Source: Verrucolacustris abundans (GTDB taxonomy: Bacteria > Verrucomicrobiota > Verrucomicrobiia > Methylacidiphilales > Verrucolacustridaceae). From it: a stretch of DNA of 64,000 nucleotides. The notes below the pieces were generated by a model, which saw only the letters and a program-made list of their open reading frames with translations, did not search any database and had not been told where the DNA came from. Below are positions 1 to 9,557 of the stretch, one piece after another (the stretch's first letter is position 1; each line of letters starts with the position of its first letter). A program made the translations under genes and the position numbers. The stretch lies in NCBI GenBank assembly GCA_965194535.1, contig OZ239145.1, positions 558,001 through 622,000 on the forward strand, given 5' to 3'.

Positions 1-191
1 AACATTGGATTCGAGATCATGCGGAGGAGGAAAAGCGGGAGATGGGAATGGCTTTTGGGCAGCCCAATCCTGAACGTTGGGTGAAAGCGTTAGATGAAAG
101 CGTGCCGACGGAGGAGGAGATTGCGAAAAATCCTCGTGCGCGAAGTGCGCGATTACGTGGAGCCGAGCGATTGGGGGAGGTGAAGTCGTGA
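1..191 (+). CDS. rsmH: RsmH (MraW) 16S rRNA m4C1402 methyltransferase, C-terminal end only
   Basis: The reading frame is open from base 3 to a TGA at 189-191 and gives about 62 residues. The tail VPTEEEIAKNPRARSARLR is the typical C-terminus of RsmH, where a P-x-E-x-E-x-x-x-NPRARSA-x-LR pattern precedes the stop. RsmH methylates C1402 of 16S rRNA using S-adenosylmethionine; its catalytic domain lies before the window. It normally sits directly upstream of ftsL in dcw clusters, as here. Its stop overlaps the GTG start of ftsL in a GTGA. The call rests on the short tail plus context. Confidence 0.82.
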   Translation, partial: HWIRDHAEEEKREMGMAFGQPNPERWVKALDESVPTEEEIAKNPRARSARLRGAERLGEVKS

Positions 192-541
192 GCCGTAATC
201 AGATTCGCAGAACGAATCAGGTGGGAGGAACGCAGTTGGCTCGTTTTCTTTTGGCGGCGGGTCTGGCGACCTCTTTGGTTGTGGCTTTTGTTCTTTTGCA
301 TGTCTCGAACATTCGGGCTGCTGGAGAGTTGAAAAAATTGGAGACGGCCAGGGCTAGGCAGGAGGATGTTCTAAAATCGGCGCGTCTTTTGTCCGAAAAG
401 TTGCGATCTCCCAAGTATTTGACGGAGCAGGCGGCGCATATGAATTTAGGTTTGGTCAGCGTGAGTGAGTTAGAAATGTATGAGGCCCCTGTTCGAAAAA
501 CTTGGCAAGCGACGGATTTAGCAAAAGAGGAGGCAAGGTGA
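188..541 (+). CDS. ftsL: FtsL-like cell-division membrane protein
   Basis: This 117-residue protein has a basic N-terminus, one hydrophobic segment at about residues 18-40, then a charged stretch at 45-75 that could form a coiled coil. That is the single-pass architecture of FtsL, which works with FtsB and FtsQ to activate FtsWI in the periplasm. FtsL sequences are poorly conserved, so the identity depends on size, topology and position between rsmH and ftsI. The GTG start overlaps the rsmH stop (GTGA), and the gene ends in another GTGA overlap with ftsI, which suggests translational coupling. Confidence 0.75.
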   Translation: MSRNQIRRTNQVGGTQLARFLLAAGLATSLVVAFVLLHVSNIRAAGELKKLETARARQEDVLKSARLLSEKLRSPKYLTEQAAHMNLGLVSVSELEMYEAPVRKTWQATDLAKEEAR

Positions 542-2286
542 ACCCACGCCGGCGAATCATGGCGGTATCGTTCGTTTTCGCTTTTTGCTTAACGGTTGTG
601 TCGTGCAAGTTGATTTGGATTCAGTTGGTGAAGCAGGAGAGTTATCGGGCAGAAGCGATTCGCTGTCATACCCGCGGGGAACCCGTGCCAGCCCAGCGAG
701 GCTCCATTTTGGATGTGAGTGGTCGGGTGCTCGCACAGAGCATGCCGCTCATTGAGGTTCATTTGGATGGGAAGATTCTTGCGCAGGAGCCTAAGGAACT
801 GCCTGTGATTGCTTCGATTTTGGGAGTTTCTGCCGAGTGGTTGAAAGGCCAAGTGGACCCCGAGAATCGTTATCTAAAAGTTGCAGAAGGAATCAGTGTG
901 GAGACGGAAGGGAAATTAAAAGCCAGCAAGTTGCGTTCTGTCATTACGGAAAGAAAAACGGCACGAAATTATCCGAACGGGTCGGAGACGGCTCAAATTT
1001 TAGGGTATGTGAATTCGATGGAAGTCACGCCAGTGGGAATGGCAAAGCCACTGACGGTGGAGGTGGGGGAGGCGGGTGTTGAGAAATCGATGGATCGGTA
1101 CTTGCGAGGAGTGGCTGGCGAGAGACGAATTATTCAAGACGTGAGACGCAGAGAAATTCCCTACTTCCGTCTGAGTGATCGTCCCGCACGGGATGGATAT
1201 CATGTCGTTTTGACCGTCGATCAGGGAATCCAACATGTTGTGGAGAAGGAAGCCGATGCGTTGGTGGAGAAGTATCAGCCTGAGACGTTGCAAATCGTCG
1301 TACTTCGTCCGAGTACGGGGGAAATTTTGGCGATGGTGAGTCGGCCCACGTTTGATCCAAACCAAAGAGCTACGTACGAGTCTTGGGCGGTAAAAAATCG
1401 AATTCTCGCAGACACCTACGAGCCGGGATCCACCTTTAAAATTGTGACGGTAGCAGCCGCGCTGAATGAGAAAGTGGCTGATCTGAACAGCACTTTCTTT
1501 TGTGAAAATGGAGAGATGTTTTATGGAGGATCATCACTGAAAGATCATGAGGATTATGGAATGCTGACGTTGCGTGAGGTGGTAGCCAAATCGAGCAACA
1601 TCGGGATGGCGAAGTTGGCGATTCAGTTAGGGGAGGAGAAGGTGCATGAGTACGCGAGGTTGTTTGGGTTTGGTCAAAAAACGCAACGGGGGGAGGGAGC
1701 GTTGCCTGGGGAGGAGGGAGGTTTGCTGAGGCCGATCCGGAGGTGGAGCAAGCTTTCGATCACGCGTATTCCAATGGGGTACGAAGTGGCCGCTACAAAT
1801 TTGCAAATGGCGTTGGCTTACGGTGCGATCGCGAACGGGGGGAAGAGGATGGAGCCACGCATCATCAAAGCCGTGGTGGATCGTGACAATCGGGTCGTGT
1901 TGCAGTTCCTCCCTAAAGTGGTTTGTCAGGCCATTCAGCCAGAGACGGCCGAAAAAATGGTGGAAGCTTTACGGGGTGTGGTTTCGGATCAGGGTACAGC
2001 CGAGGGAGCTCAGGTCCCTGGATATGAGGTGGCGGGAAAAACAGGAACTGCACGAAAAGTGGTTCAAGGAGATTACGCAAAGGACAAGTACCGAGCGTCC
2101 TTCATCGGATTTCTTCCAGCCGAAAAACCGGAATTTCTCGTTTCCATCATGGTGGATGAGCCGAAGGGGAAAGTTTATTACGGAGGATTGGTGGCCGGTC
2201 CTGCTTTTAAAAATATCGCGACCCAGGTCGCGGAGCAGTTGCACTTAAATCGAGGGGCTGTGGTGGCACGCCGATCCTCACCATGA
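538..2286 (+). CDS. ftsI: FtsI/PBP-type peptidoglycan D,D-transpeptidase
   Basis: This class B penicillin-binding protein cross-links septal peptidoglycan in the periplasm. It has an N-terminal membrane anchor (VSFVFAFCLTVVSCKLIW), a PBP dimerisation domain with the early R-G-x-I-x-D motif, and a C-terminal transpeptidase domain. The three active-site motifs are visible: SxxK in PGSTFK, SxN in KSSN and KTG in AGKTGTA. I chose GTG 538, which overlaps the ftsL stop and has AGGAGG at 528-533, giving 582 residues. A TTG at 502 would add 12 residues inside ftsL and an ATG at 559 is also possible. No PASTA domain follows. Confidence 0.93.
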   Translation: MNPRRRIMAVSFVFAFCLTVVSCKLIWIQLVKQESYRAEAIRCHTRGEPVPAQRGSILDVSGRVLAQSMPLIEVHLDGKILAQEPKELPVIASILGVSAEWLKGQVDPENRYLKVAEGISVETEGKLKASKLRSVITERKTARNYPNGSETAQILGYVNSMEVTPVGMAKPLTVEVGEAGVEKSMDRYLRGVAGERRIIQDVRRREIPYFRLSDRPARDGYHVVLTVDQGIQHVVEKEADALVEKYQPETLQIVVLRPSTGEILAMVSRPTFDPNQRATYESWAVKNRILADTYEPGSTFKIVTVAAALNEKVADLNSTFFCENGEMFYGGSSLKDHEDYGMLTLREVVAKSSNIGMAKLAIQLGEEKVHEYARLFGFGQKTQRGEGALPGEEGGLLRPIRRWSKLSITRIPMGYEVAATNLQMALAYGAIANGGKRMEPRIIKAVVDRDNRVVLQFLPKVVCQAIQPETAEKMVEALRGVVSDQGTAEGAQVPGYEVAGKTGTARKVVQGDYAKDKYRASFIGFLPAEKPEFLVSIMVDEPKGKVYYGGLVAGPAFKNIATQVAEQLHLNRGAVVARRSSP

Positions 2287-3743
2287 AGCTGACGGATGTG
2301 ATGAAAGGAGTTGAGGTGAAGGAGTGGCAGGGCGGCCAAGAGGCAGATGTGTCGAGTTTGGCGTACGAATCCCAAAAGGTACGAAAGGGTTCCATCTTTT
2401 GTACATGGAAGGGTGAAAAAAGTGATGGGCACGCATATGTACCTGATGCGCTTCAGCGCGGTGCAGTGGCCGTAGTGGCGGAGCAGAAGGCGAAAGAAGC
2501 GAACGTTCCAAGAATCCGGGTGGAGAGCGGACGGAGAGCTTTGGGAAGGATGGCGGCTAATTTTTATGGAGACCCATCCAAAGAGCTTCGTGTGTTGGGT
2601 TTGACGGGGACGAATGGGAAGACCTCCACGGCGTTACTTGTGCAATCGCTGTTTCAAGGTTGTGGGTTGAGTTGTGGTTATCTTGGGACGATTGGGAATG
2701 ATTTAGGCAGGGGGATTCAGCCGGCTAAACAAACGACTCCAGAAGCTTTGGATCTGCAGGCGATGCTGGCTGAGATGCGGGAGAATGGGTGCCGTGCGGC
2801 ATCGATGGAGGTTAGTTCCCATGCATTAGAGCAGGGTCGGACAGAGGGAGTTCATTTTGCGGGCGCCATTTTCACAAATTTGGGAAGAGATCATTTGGAT
2901 TACCACAAAACGATGGCGGCGTATGAGAATGCAAAGGGGAAGTTATTTGAGGGACTTACGGAGGGGGCTTTCGCGGCGATTCATCAGGAGGATCCTGCTG
3001 GGGTAAGGATGGAAGCACGGTGTCGTCCAGGAGTTCGAGTCGTTACGTACGGTATCGATCGGGGCGATGTGCATACGAAGAATTTGCGAATGGGGATGGA
3101 GGGAAGTTCGTTTCTTCTTTGCACGCCCGAGGGGGAGGTGCCAGCGACCCTTCCGTGGTTGGGGCGTTTCAATGTATCCAATGCCCTGGCTGCTGCAGCC
3201 GCTGCGATGCAGGCAGGCTTTTCAGCTGAAAAGGTTGCGGCGGGTTTAGGGCGCGCACCTGCGGTCCCTGGGCGTATGGAGAAAGTGGCTCATGCGGGTG
3301 AAATTTCCGTTCTGATTGATTACGCCCATACGGAGGATGCAGTGGGGGCTGCTTTGAGTACGTTAAAACCTTTCACCCGAGGATCGTTGTGGGTGGTGTT
3401 GGGTGCGGGAGGAGATCGTGACCCGGGGAAGCGACCGGCGATGGCGGCGATGGCAGCCCGGTGGGCAGACCGGATCGTGCTGACTTCTGATAATCCGAGG
3501 AGTGAGGATCCGAAAAAGATTTTGAAAGAAATGGCGGCAGGGTTGCCCAAGGGTGCTTCCGTCCAAGTTTTGGAAAATCGCGTCGAAGCGATTCGAGCGG
3601 CTGTGTTATCTGCAGCTGCAGGAGATGTGGTGTTGGTCGCGGGCAAAGGGCATGAGGAGTATCAGGAAATTCGTGGAGAGAAGTTGCCTTTTTCCGATCG
3701 GCGCGAAGTGGAGCGAGCTTTGGCGGAGAGGAGTCGATCATGA
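2283..3743 (+). CDS. murE: MurE, UDP-MurNAc-L-Ala-D-Glu:meso-DAP ligase
   Basis: This cytoplasmic ATP-dependent Mur ligase adds the third stem-peptide residue. The ATP-binding P-loop GLTGTNGKTST is near residue 110, and the substrate-carbamate region EVSSHAL follows. The DNPR motif (LTSDNPRSEDP) is the known signature of ligases that select meso-diaminopimelate rather than lysine, so the wall is predicted to be DAP type. The 486-residue length is normal. ATG 2283 overlaps the ftsI stop (ATGA) and the gene ends in an ATGA overlap with murF. Confidence 0.96.
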   Translation: MKLTDVMKGVEVKEWQGGQEADVSSLAYESQKVRKGSIFCTWKGEKSDGHAYVPDALQRGAVAVVAEQKAKEANVPRIRVESGRRALGRMAANFYGDPSKELRVLGLTGTNGKTSTALLVQSLFQGCGLSCGYLGTIGNDLGRGIQPAKQTTPEALDLQAMLAEMRENGCRAASMEVSSHALEQGRTEGVHFAGAIFTNLGRDHLDYHKTMAAYENAKGKLFEGLTEGAFAAIHQEDPAGVRMEARCRPGVRVVTYGIDRGDVHTKNLRMGMEGSSFLLCTPEGEVPATLPWLGRFNVSNALAAAAAAMQAGFSAEKVAAGLGRAPAVPGRMEKVAHAGEISVLIDYAHTEDAVGAALSTLKPFTRGSLWVVLGAGGDRDPGKRPAMAAMAARWADRIVLTSDNPRSEDPKKILKEMAAGLPKGASVQVLENRVEAIRAAVLSAAAGDVVLVAGKGHEEYQEIRGEKLPFSDRREVERALAERSRS

Positions 3744-5119
3744 AATCCCTCTCTTTATCTACCTTGGCAGAGTTGGCGGGAGCGGAGTTGATTGCAGGAA
3801 ATGGAGAGAGAGTGGCTACGGGGGTGGGGATTGATTCGAGAACGATCCATCCTGGTGAACTTTTTGTGGCAATTCGTGGGGAAAAGCAGGATGGGCATGC
3901 GCATGTACTAGAAGCGGCGGAGAAAGGTGCGATTGCGGCTCTCGTTGAAAAACCTGTGACCGTGAAAGTAGCACATGGATTTTCCATCCTTCGTGTCCCG
4001 AATACTCAAATCGCGCTCCAGAAGATGGCCAAAGGGTACCGACGCCTTCTCTCGGTGCGTGTTGCATCGATCACTGGCAGTTCGGGTAAAAGCAGCACCA
4101 AGGAAATGTTGGCAGCTGTACTTGAGACAACGGGTCGTACGCATCGGACAAAGGGTAATTTAAATAATCACTTTGGGGTCCCGCTCACCTTGCTGGGAAT
4201 CGGGGCTGAAGATCGTTGGGCGGTGGTGGAGTTAGCGATGAATTCTCCTGGAGAGATTGGCGCTTTGGCTGAACTGGCGGGCCCTGAGGTGGGAGTGGTT
4301 ACGAATATTGGGTGGGCGCATATCGAGGGGATGGGATCAAAAGAGGAAACGGCAAAGGAGAAGGGCGCGTTGTATCGGGCACTTCCGGCGGATGGGCTTG
4401 CCATCAGCAATGCGGATGATCCTTTGGAAAAGATTACTTTGGAAGGGTGTCGGGCGAGAGTGGTGCGGGTCGGTAGATCTGCGGGAGCGGATTATCGAAT
4501 TGGAGAGGTCACGTGTGAGGGAAATTCAACACGATTTGTGTGTGAAGGCCCAAGAGGGAGGATGGCAGTTCGAATTTCTGTTCCAGGTGCGCATATGGCG
4601 ATGAATGCGGCCCAAGCATGGGCGGCTGGGGTGGAGCTAGGGGCGGAGCCACAGGCGGCGGCCACAGCCTTAGAGAAGGTTCAACTGCCTCCAGGCAGGG
4701 TGAAGTTAGAAACGTATGGGGAGGGGTGGCTTTTGGATGACAGTTACAATGCCAATCCGGACAGCTTGCTGGCTGGACTGCAAACTCTTGAGGATCTTCC
4801 TGGGAAAGGGAGGAATGTAGCTTTGCTTGGCGCGATGGCGGAGTTGGGGACCTTTTGTGAAATGTTGCATGAAGAGTCGGGTGCTGCAGTCGCGCGACGA
4901 AAGATTGGAGTCTGTCTTGTGGTTGGAGCAGATGGAAAGTTTCTTGTTGAAGGTGCCCAGCGAGTACGACCTGGGGATTGGGTCCGTTGGTTTTCTAAGA
5001 AAGAGGAACTTCTACAAGCCTATCGGGAGATGGCGCAACCGGGGGATCGAATTCTGGTGAAAGGAAGTCGGCGAGAAGGAATGGAGACGGTGGCGGCACA
5101 ACTTCGGGGAGCGAAATAA
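3740..5119 (+). CDS. murF: MurF, UDP-MurNAc-tripeptide:D-Ala-D-Ala ligase
   Basis: MurF adds the D-Ala-D-Ala dipeptide to UDP-MurNAc-tripeptide. The 459-residue length fits. The P-loop reads TGSSGKSST, a Ser-rich version of the usual G-x-x-G-K-T/S-T that keeps the Lys and Ser/Thr needed for phosphate binding. The DDSYNANPDS motif is the conserved Mur-ligase domain 3 signature of MurF. The start overlaps the murE stop (ATGA), and two bases separate the stop from mraY. Confidence 0.95.
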   Translation: MKSLSLSTLAELAGAELIAGNGERVATGVGIDSRTIHPGELFVAIRGEKQDGHAHVLEAAEKGAIAALVEKPVTVKVAHGFSILRVPNTQIALQKMAKGYRRLLSVRVASITGSSGKSSTKEMLAAVLETTGRTHRTKGNLNNHFGVPLTLLGIGAEDRWAVVELAMNSPGEIGALAELAGPEVGVVTNIGWAHIEGMGSKEETAKEKGALYRALPADGLAISNADDPLEKITLEGCRARVVRVGRSAGADYRIGEVTCEGNSTRFVCEGPRGRMAVRISVPGAHMAMNAAQAWAAGVELGAEPQAAATALEKVQLPPGRVKLETYGEGWLLDDSYNANPDSLLAGLQTLEDLPGKGRNVALLGAMAELGTFCEMLHEESGAAVARRKIGVCLVVGADGKFLVEGAQRVRPGDWVRWFSKKEELLQAYREMAQPGDRILVKGSRREGMETVAAQLRGAK

Positions 5120-5121
5120 TT

Positions 5122-6228
5122 ATGCTGTACTATTTAAGCCTTCTGACTGACTGGTTTGGACCTTTGAATGTCTTTCAGTATGTGACGTTTCGGACGGTAG
5201 GTGCGGCGATGACCTCTTTTGGTTTCTGTTTGTGGATTGGGCCTGCGGTGATTGATGCGCTGCATCGGCTTAAATTGGGTCAACCCTTGAGAAAAAAGTC
5301 CGAGGTGCATCGGCTCGCGGATTTACATGAAAGCAAACAGGGGACACCGACGATGGGTGGAGTCTTAATTTTGTTTTCCCTGACTTTAACCTGTGTGCTT
5401 TGGGGGCGTCCCACGAGTCCGTATCTGTGGCTCGCGTTGGGAAGTACCCTTGCTTTGGGAACGCTGGGATTTTGTGATGATTACGCGAAGGTACGAAAGA
5501 AGAGTTCGGGGGGATTGGGAGGAAGGCAGAAGTTATTGGTTCAAGCGCTCGTTGCGGGGGGTGTGGCGGGTGTTCTCATGTTGATGCCCCAAGCAAGAGA
5601 GGCAGCTCTGAAATTACAAATTCCTTTTGTTCGTGAGGATTTCTTTATGCTCCAGCTCCCAGTTTGGGGTGCGATTCTATTCTTTATCTTCATTATTGTT
5701 GGAAGTTCGAACGCGGTGAATCTAACGGATGGGTTAGATGGATTGGCCTCAGGGTGTATTTTAACCGTAGCGCTTGTGTTGGGGCTGTTTGCCTATCTCT
5801 CCAGCCACGCAAAATTGGCTTCGTATCTATTTTTGCCTCGGCTTCCCGGTGGAGAGGAGTTGGTGATTTTTTGTGCGGCTCTCTTTGGATCGTCCTTGGG
5901 ATTTCTATGGTTCAACTGTCACCCCGCAAAAGTTTTTATGGGAGATACGGGGTCCTTGGCATTGGGGGGGGCGGTAGGGGTTGTGGCGATTTGTATTAAT
6001 CAAGAGCTTCTGCTGGCCGTGATCGGTGGTGTTTTTGTTATGGAGGCCCTGTCCGTGATTTTACAGGTCGCTTCATTCCGTCTGACCGGGAAACGAATTT
6101 TTGCCATGTCACCGATTCATCACCATTTCGAGCTCCGAGGTTGGAGTGAAACGGCAGTGGTGACTCGGTTTTGGATTCTGAGCGCGGTCTTCGCTTTGGC
6201 GGGACTGGCTTCCCTGAAGTTGCGGTGA
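5122..6228 (+). CDS. mraY: MraY, phospho-MurNAc-pentapeptide translocase
   Basis: This polytopic inner-membrane enzyme transfers phospho-MurNAc-pentapeptide from UDP to undecaprenyl phosphate, making lipid I. The 368 residues carry the family motifs: the aspartate pair in GFCDDYAKV, NAVNLTDGLDGLASG, the FMGDTGSLALGG loop, and the histidine cluster SPIHHHFELRGW near the C-terminus. About ten hydrophobic segments are visible. It lies in the usual murF-mraY-murD order. Confidence 0.97.
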   Translation: MLYYLSLLTDWFGPLNVFQYVTFRTVGAAMTSFGFCLWIGPAVIDALHRLKLGQPLRKKSEVHRLADLHESKQGTPTMGGVLILFSLTLTCVLWGRPTSPYLWLALGSTLALGTLGFCDDYAKVRKKSSGGLGGRQKLLVQALVAGGVAGVLMLMPQAREAALKLQIPFVREDFFMLQLPVWGAILFFIFIIVGSSNAVNLTDGLDGLASGCILTVALVLGLFAYLSSHAKLASYLFLPRLPGGEELVIFCAALFGSSLGFLWFNCHPAKVFMGDTGSLALGGAVGVVAICINQELLLAVIGGVFVMEALSVILQVASFRLTGKRIFAMSPIHHHFELRGWSETAVVTRFWILSAVFALAGLASLKLR

Positions 6229-6236
6229 AAGGAGTT

Positions 6237-7577
6237 ATGGAATCATGGATCGGAAAAAAGGTCATCGTATTGGGAATCGGTCGCAGCGGTCAGGCTGCGG
6301 CGGGGTGGCTACTGTCTCAACGTGCGGAGGTAACGATGTTTGACGAGAGCAAAACCTTAGTGGCAAAAGCCTCTGCGCAAGATTGGAAGAGCCGTGGAGT
6401 GAGCATGGTTTTAGGATCGGAAAAACTTCCTCATACGCGTTTTGATTGCGCGATTCTAAGTCCTGGGATCGATCCGAAGCGTCCTGTCGTCGTTCAGCTT
6501 CTTTCCGACCGAGTCCCGATGATCGGTGAATTTGAACTGGGTTCGCGTGCTTGTCTCTGCCCGATCATTGGCGTAACGGGTACCAACGGGAAAAGCACAA
6601 CGACGGAGTTGATGGCTGCTGTTCTCCAAGCAGCTGGTAAAAAAACGGTTGCCTGTGGGAACTTGGGCCAACCCCTGAGCGAGGTAGCTCCCATCAGCGG
6701 TGGGTTGGACATTGTGGTTGCTGAGGTTAGTTCCTTTCAGCTTGAGAGCATTGAGACTTTTCGTCCGCATATTGCTGTTTACCTGAATCTAACTCCAGAT
6801 CATCTCGATCGATACAAGGACATGGAGGAGTACGGGAGTGCAAAGAATCGAATCTTTGAAAATCAGACGAGTGAGGATTGTGCTGTTGTTCAGAAAGGGC
6901 TTCTCATTCCTGCTCGGAAAGCGAGAACGGTCACCTTCTCCGCTGTTGATTCCTCTGCCGATTACACCCTGCGTGAGGGTTGGTTGTGTGCGGGTGAGGA
7001 CCGGGTCATTCGCCAAGAAGAGACCCAGTTGCATGGACCCCATAATGCAGAAAATCTTTTGGCAGCCCTTGCCGTGGCGGATGTGGAGAAAATCCCAAGG
7101 GATGTGGTTGGAAAAGCATTCATTGCGTACCGCCCGCTTCCGCACCGATGCGAGGTGATTCGGGTCAGGGACGGAGTGACCTGGGTGAATGATTCCAAGG
7201 CTACCAATCTGGATGCGATGGAGCGTGCTGTGATGGGAGTCAAGGGATCGGTCATCCTGATTGCAGGGGGAAAAGACAAGGGTTTCGATTTTACCCAAAG
7301 CCGTGTGTGTCTGGCGGGGAAAGTGCGAGGGGCTTTTCTGATTGGGGAAATGGCTGGGAAAATCGAAAAAGCCTGGGCGGGGGCGGTTCCGTCCCGAAAG
7401 GTGGGGGATTTGAAGGAGGCTGTGCAGCGGGCATCCGAAATGGCGGTCAAAGGGGAAACGGTTTTGTTAAGCCCAGGGTGCTCCAGTTACGACATGTTTA
7501 AGAACTTCGAGGAAAGAGGGGAGAACTATAGGCAGTGCGTTATTGCGCTGCCGGAGGAGAAACAAAGAAATGAGTGA
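6237..7577 (+). CDS. murD: MurD, UDP-MurNAc-L-Ala:D-Glu ligase
   Basis: MurD adds D-glutamate to UDP-MurNAc-L-Ala. The N-terminal Rossmann motif GKKVIVLGIGRSGQAAA, the P-loop GVTGTNGKSTTTEL and the later HRCEVI and NDSKATN motifs are all present in order. I chose ATG 6237, giving 446 residues and the usual short leader before GKK; the AAAGGAG just before it is only two bases away. GTG 6225, overlapping the mraY stop as GTGA, is the main alternative. The stop lies eight bases inside the LysM gene. Confidence 0.94.
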   Translation: MESWIGKKVIVLGIGRSGQAAAGWLLSQRAEVTMFDESKTLVAKASAQDWKSRGVSMVLGSEKLPHTRFDCAILSPGIDPKRPVVVQLLSDRVPMIGEFELGSRACLCPIIGVTGTNGKSTTTELMAAVLQAAGKKTVACGNLGQPLSEVAPISGGLDIVVAEVSSFQLESIETFRPHIAVYLNLTPDHLDRYKDMEEYGSAKNRIFENQTSEDCAVVQKGLLIPARKARTVTFSAVDSSADYTLREGWLCAGEDRVIRQEETQLHGPHNAENLLAALAVADVEKIPRDVVGKAFIAYRPLPHRCEVIRVRDGVTWVNDSKATNLDAMERAVMGVKGSVILIAGGKDKGFDFTQSRVCLAGKVRGAFLIGEMAGKIEKAWAGAVPSRKVGDLKEAVQRASEMAVKGETVLLSPGCSSYDMFKNFEERGENYRQCVIALPEEKQRNE

Positions 7578-8424
7578 TGAACTGCTGGAATACTCAGCCC
7601 AACGAAACCAAATATCCGCAAGTAGCGGCGAAGCAGGCGAACGCCCGGCGAAGAGTGGAGGCCTAAACCGTCTTTCCACGATCTTTCTCGTGGTGTTGGG
7701 TCTGCACGTCGTCGTGATTGTGGGTATCAGCGCGTACCACCTGCTTCGGGGGAATCCTGAAACGGGAATGAGTACGGTAAATGAAGTCGCACCAAGCCCC
7801 ACACCCGAAACGGCTGCCACCCATGAAGCTCCTGCGCAACCTGCGGCGGAAGTAACAAGCAGCATGCCTAGCCCTGACGATAAGGTTTGGCAAACGGCTG
7901 CTCCTGTAGCGACGGAAGCACCGGCTCCCGCTCCTGCAGTACCCATGGTGGAAAGAAGCCACGTGGTGGTGAAGGGGGATACCTTAGCGAAAATCGCAAA
8001 GGCAAACGGAGTCACGAGCTCGGCTCTTGCACAAGCCAACGGAATCAAAGGTTCGATGGTCAAGCTAGGTCAGAAGCTAATGATTCCTGAAAGTGCAGGT
8101 GCAGGGACCGTGAAGACTGTGGAGCCCAAAGCAACGACTCCAGCCAAGGCAGTTGTGGCAGCGGCAGCGAAGCAGGAATCTAGTCCTGCCGGCACCTACA
8201 CAGTCGGCGCGGGCGATACCCTTGCAAAAATTGCAAAAAAGTTCGGAACGAAGGCTGATACCCTCGCGAAGCTGAACTCCATCACCGATCCTAAAAAACT
8301 GAAGATCGGAATGAAGCTTCAGGTTCCTGGGGAAGCTTCGGCCAAGGCGGAGGTTCCATCATCGAACCAATCTGCTGCGGGCCCGACCGACATGGCGATG
8401 TTGCCGAAAGCATCAACGAACTAA
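7570..8424 (+). CDS. Membrane-anchored protein with two LysM domains
   Basis: This 284-residue protein has a short cytoplasmic N-terminus, one membrane helix (about residues 35-53), a Pro/Ala/Thr-rich linker, and two LysM repeats. The first is around HVVVKGDTLAKIAKANGV and the second around YTVGAGDTLAKIAKKFGT. LysM domains bind N-acetylglucosamine in peptidoglycan, so the protein probably tethers the inner membrane to the wall. There is no catalytic domain. ATG 7570 follows GGAGGAG at 7553-7559. Its place between murD and ftsW suggests a role in division or septal wall growth, which is an inference. Confidence 0.85.
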   Translation: MSDELLEYSAQRNQISASSGEAGERPAKSGGLNRLSTIFLVVLGLHVVVIVGISAYHLLRGNPETGMSTVNEVAPSPTPETAATHEAPAQPAAEVTSSMPSPDDKVWQTAAPVATEAPAPAPAVPMVERSHVVVKGDTLAKIAKANGVTSSALAQANGIKGSMVKLGQKLMIPESAGAGTVKTVEPKATTPAKAVVAAAAKQESSPAGTYTVGAGDTLAKIAKKFGTKADTLAKLNSITDPKKLKIGMKLQVPGEASAKAEVPSSNQSAAGPTDMAMLPKASTN

Positions 8425-8426
8425 CC

Positions 8427-9557
8427 ATGGGACGAAACTCCGCGCATATCCTTGTTGCCTGCGTGGCGGCACTGGTCGGCCTTGGGTTGACCATGCTCGC
8501 GAGCGTAGGTGCGTTTTCCCCTGATAACCGGGGCCAAACCCTTTTTTTCCTCCAAAGGCAAGGGCTCTGGCTGGTGGTGGGAACGGGGATATGCGTGGGG
8601 TTGAGTCGCTGCGACGCAAAATCGATCCTGAAATACGCTGGATGGATATTCGGTATTGCGACTGTGATGGTTGCGATGTCGATTATTCCAGGAGTTGGAA
8701 AATCGGTGAAAGGATCGGCCCGGTGGATTCCTCTGGGTCCATTTGCAGTTCAACCCAGCGAAATTCTGAAATTAGCAACAATTGTGTTGGCGGCGGGGTG
8801 GGTCAAGTGGAAGGGGCCAAAAATGAAAAACGCATGGGATGGTTTAATTTTGCCATTCTTGATTCTAGCACTGCCTGTTTTGCTTTTAGTTAAACAACCG
8901 GACTTGGGATCTGCTGCTTTTGTTATGGCCGCGGCAGCGATTGTACTATTCGTAGGCGGCGCGCCGATATTTCCGCTCGTCATCATGGGAATTTTGGCAT
9001 TGGTCGGTGTGGGTTTCGTGGCGGTCAGCATGCCTGAGCGCATGGATCGTATCGTGGCATTCATGAATCCTGAGGCGCACCGGCAGGGGGGCGGGTATCA
9101 GGTAACCCAGGCACTGATTGCGTTGGGATCGGGCGGGGTGAAAGGGGTGGGATTAGGGCAAAGCATTCAGAAGATGTTTTATCTCCCTGAGGCGCACACT
9201 GATTTTATTTTTCCGATCGTGGGCGAGGAATTGGGGTTGTTCGCCACATTGGGAGTTGTGATCGTTTTTTTAATACTCACTCTTTGTGGAGGATTCATTG
9301 CTGGGCATGCGAATGATCTGCCCGCAATGGCGCTGGGAATGGGGGCGACAGCTTTGGTGGGGATGCAAGCGGTCGCGAATCTTGCAGTCGTCACGGGATT
9401 ACTCCCTCCCAAGGGGGTTGGACTTCCTTTTATTAGTTATGGGGGTTCCAATTTGGTTCTGTGTTTGGGTGCAGTGGGGATTCTGTTGTCGTTGCATCGC
9501 GAGGCAAAATATCCGGTCGAGGCCCGTAGCCGTCGTCTGGTGGGTGCAGCGAAGTGA
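8427..9557 (+). CDS. ftsW: FtsW, SEDS-family peptidoglycan glycosyltransferase
   Basis: SEDS proteins polymerise lipid II into glycan strands; FtsW does so at the septum in partnership with FtsI. The 376 residues contain about ten membrane segments and the family motifs ARWIPLGPFAVQPSE, KQPDLGSA, EAHTDFIFPIVGEELG and GLPFISYGGSNL. Its position beside murG and in the same cluster as ftsI argues for FtsW rather than RodA. ATG 8427 is two bases after the LysM stop. Confidence 0.94.
   Translation: MGRNSAHILVACVAALVGLGLTMLASVGAFSPDNRGQTLFFLQRQGLWLVVGTGICVGLSRCDAKSILKYAGWIFGIATVMVAMSIIPGVGKSVKGSARWIPLGPFAVQPSEILKLATIVLAAGWVKWKGPKMKNAWDGLILPFLILALPVLLLVKQPDLGSAAFVMAAAAIVLFVGGAPIFPLVIMGILALVGVGFVAVSMPERMDRIVAFMNPEAHRQGGGYQVTQALIALGSGGVKGVGLGQSIQKMFYLPEAHTDFIFPIVGEELGLFATLGVVIVFLILTLCGGFIAGHANDLPAMALGMGATALVGMQAVANLAVVTGLLPPKGVGLPFISYGGSNLVLCLGAVGILLSLHREAKYPVEARSRRLVGAAK

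Noticed and set aside
3740..5119. Possible P-loop defect in MurF (TGSSGKSST)
   Set aside because: The lysine and the following Ser/Thr that contact phosphate are present, so this is a tolerated variant rather than a broken site.
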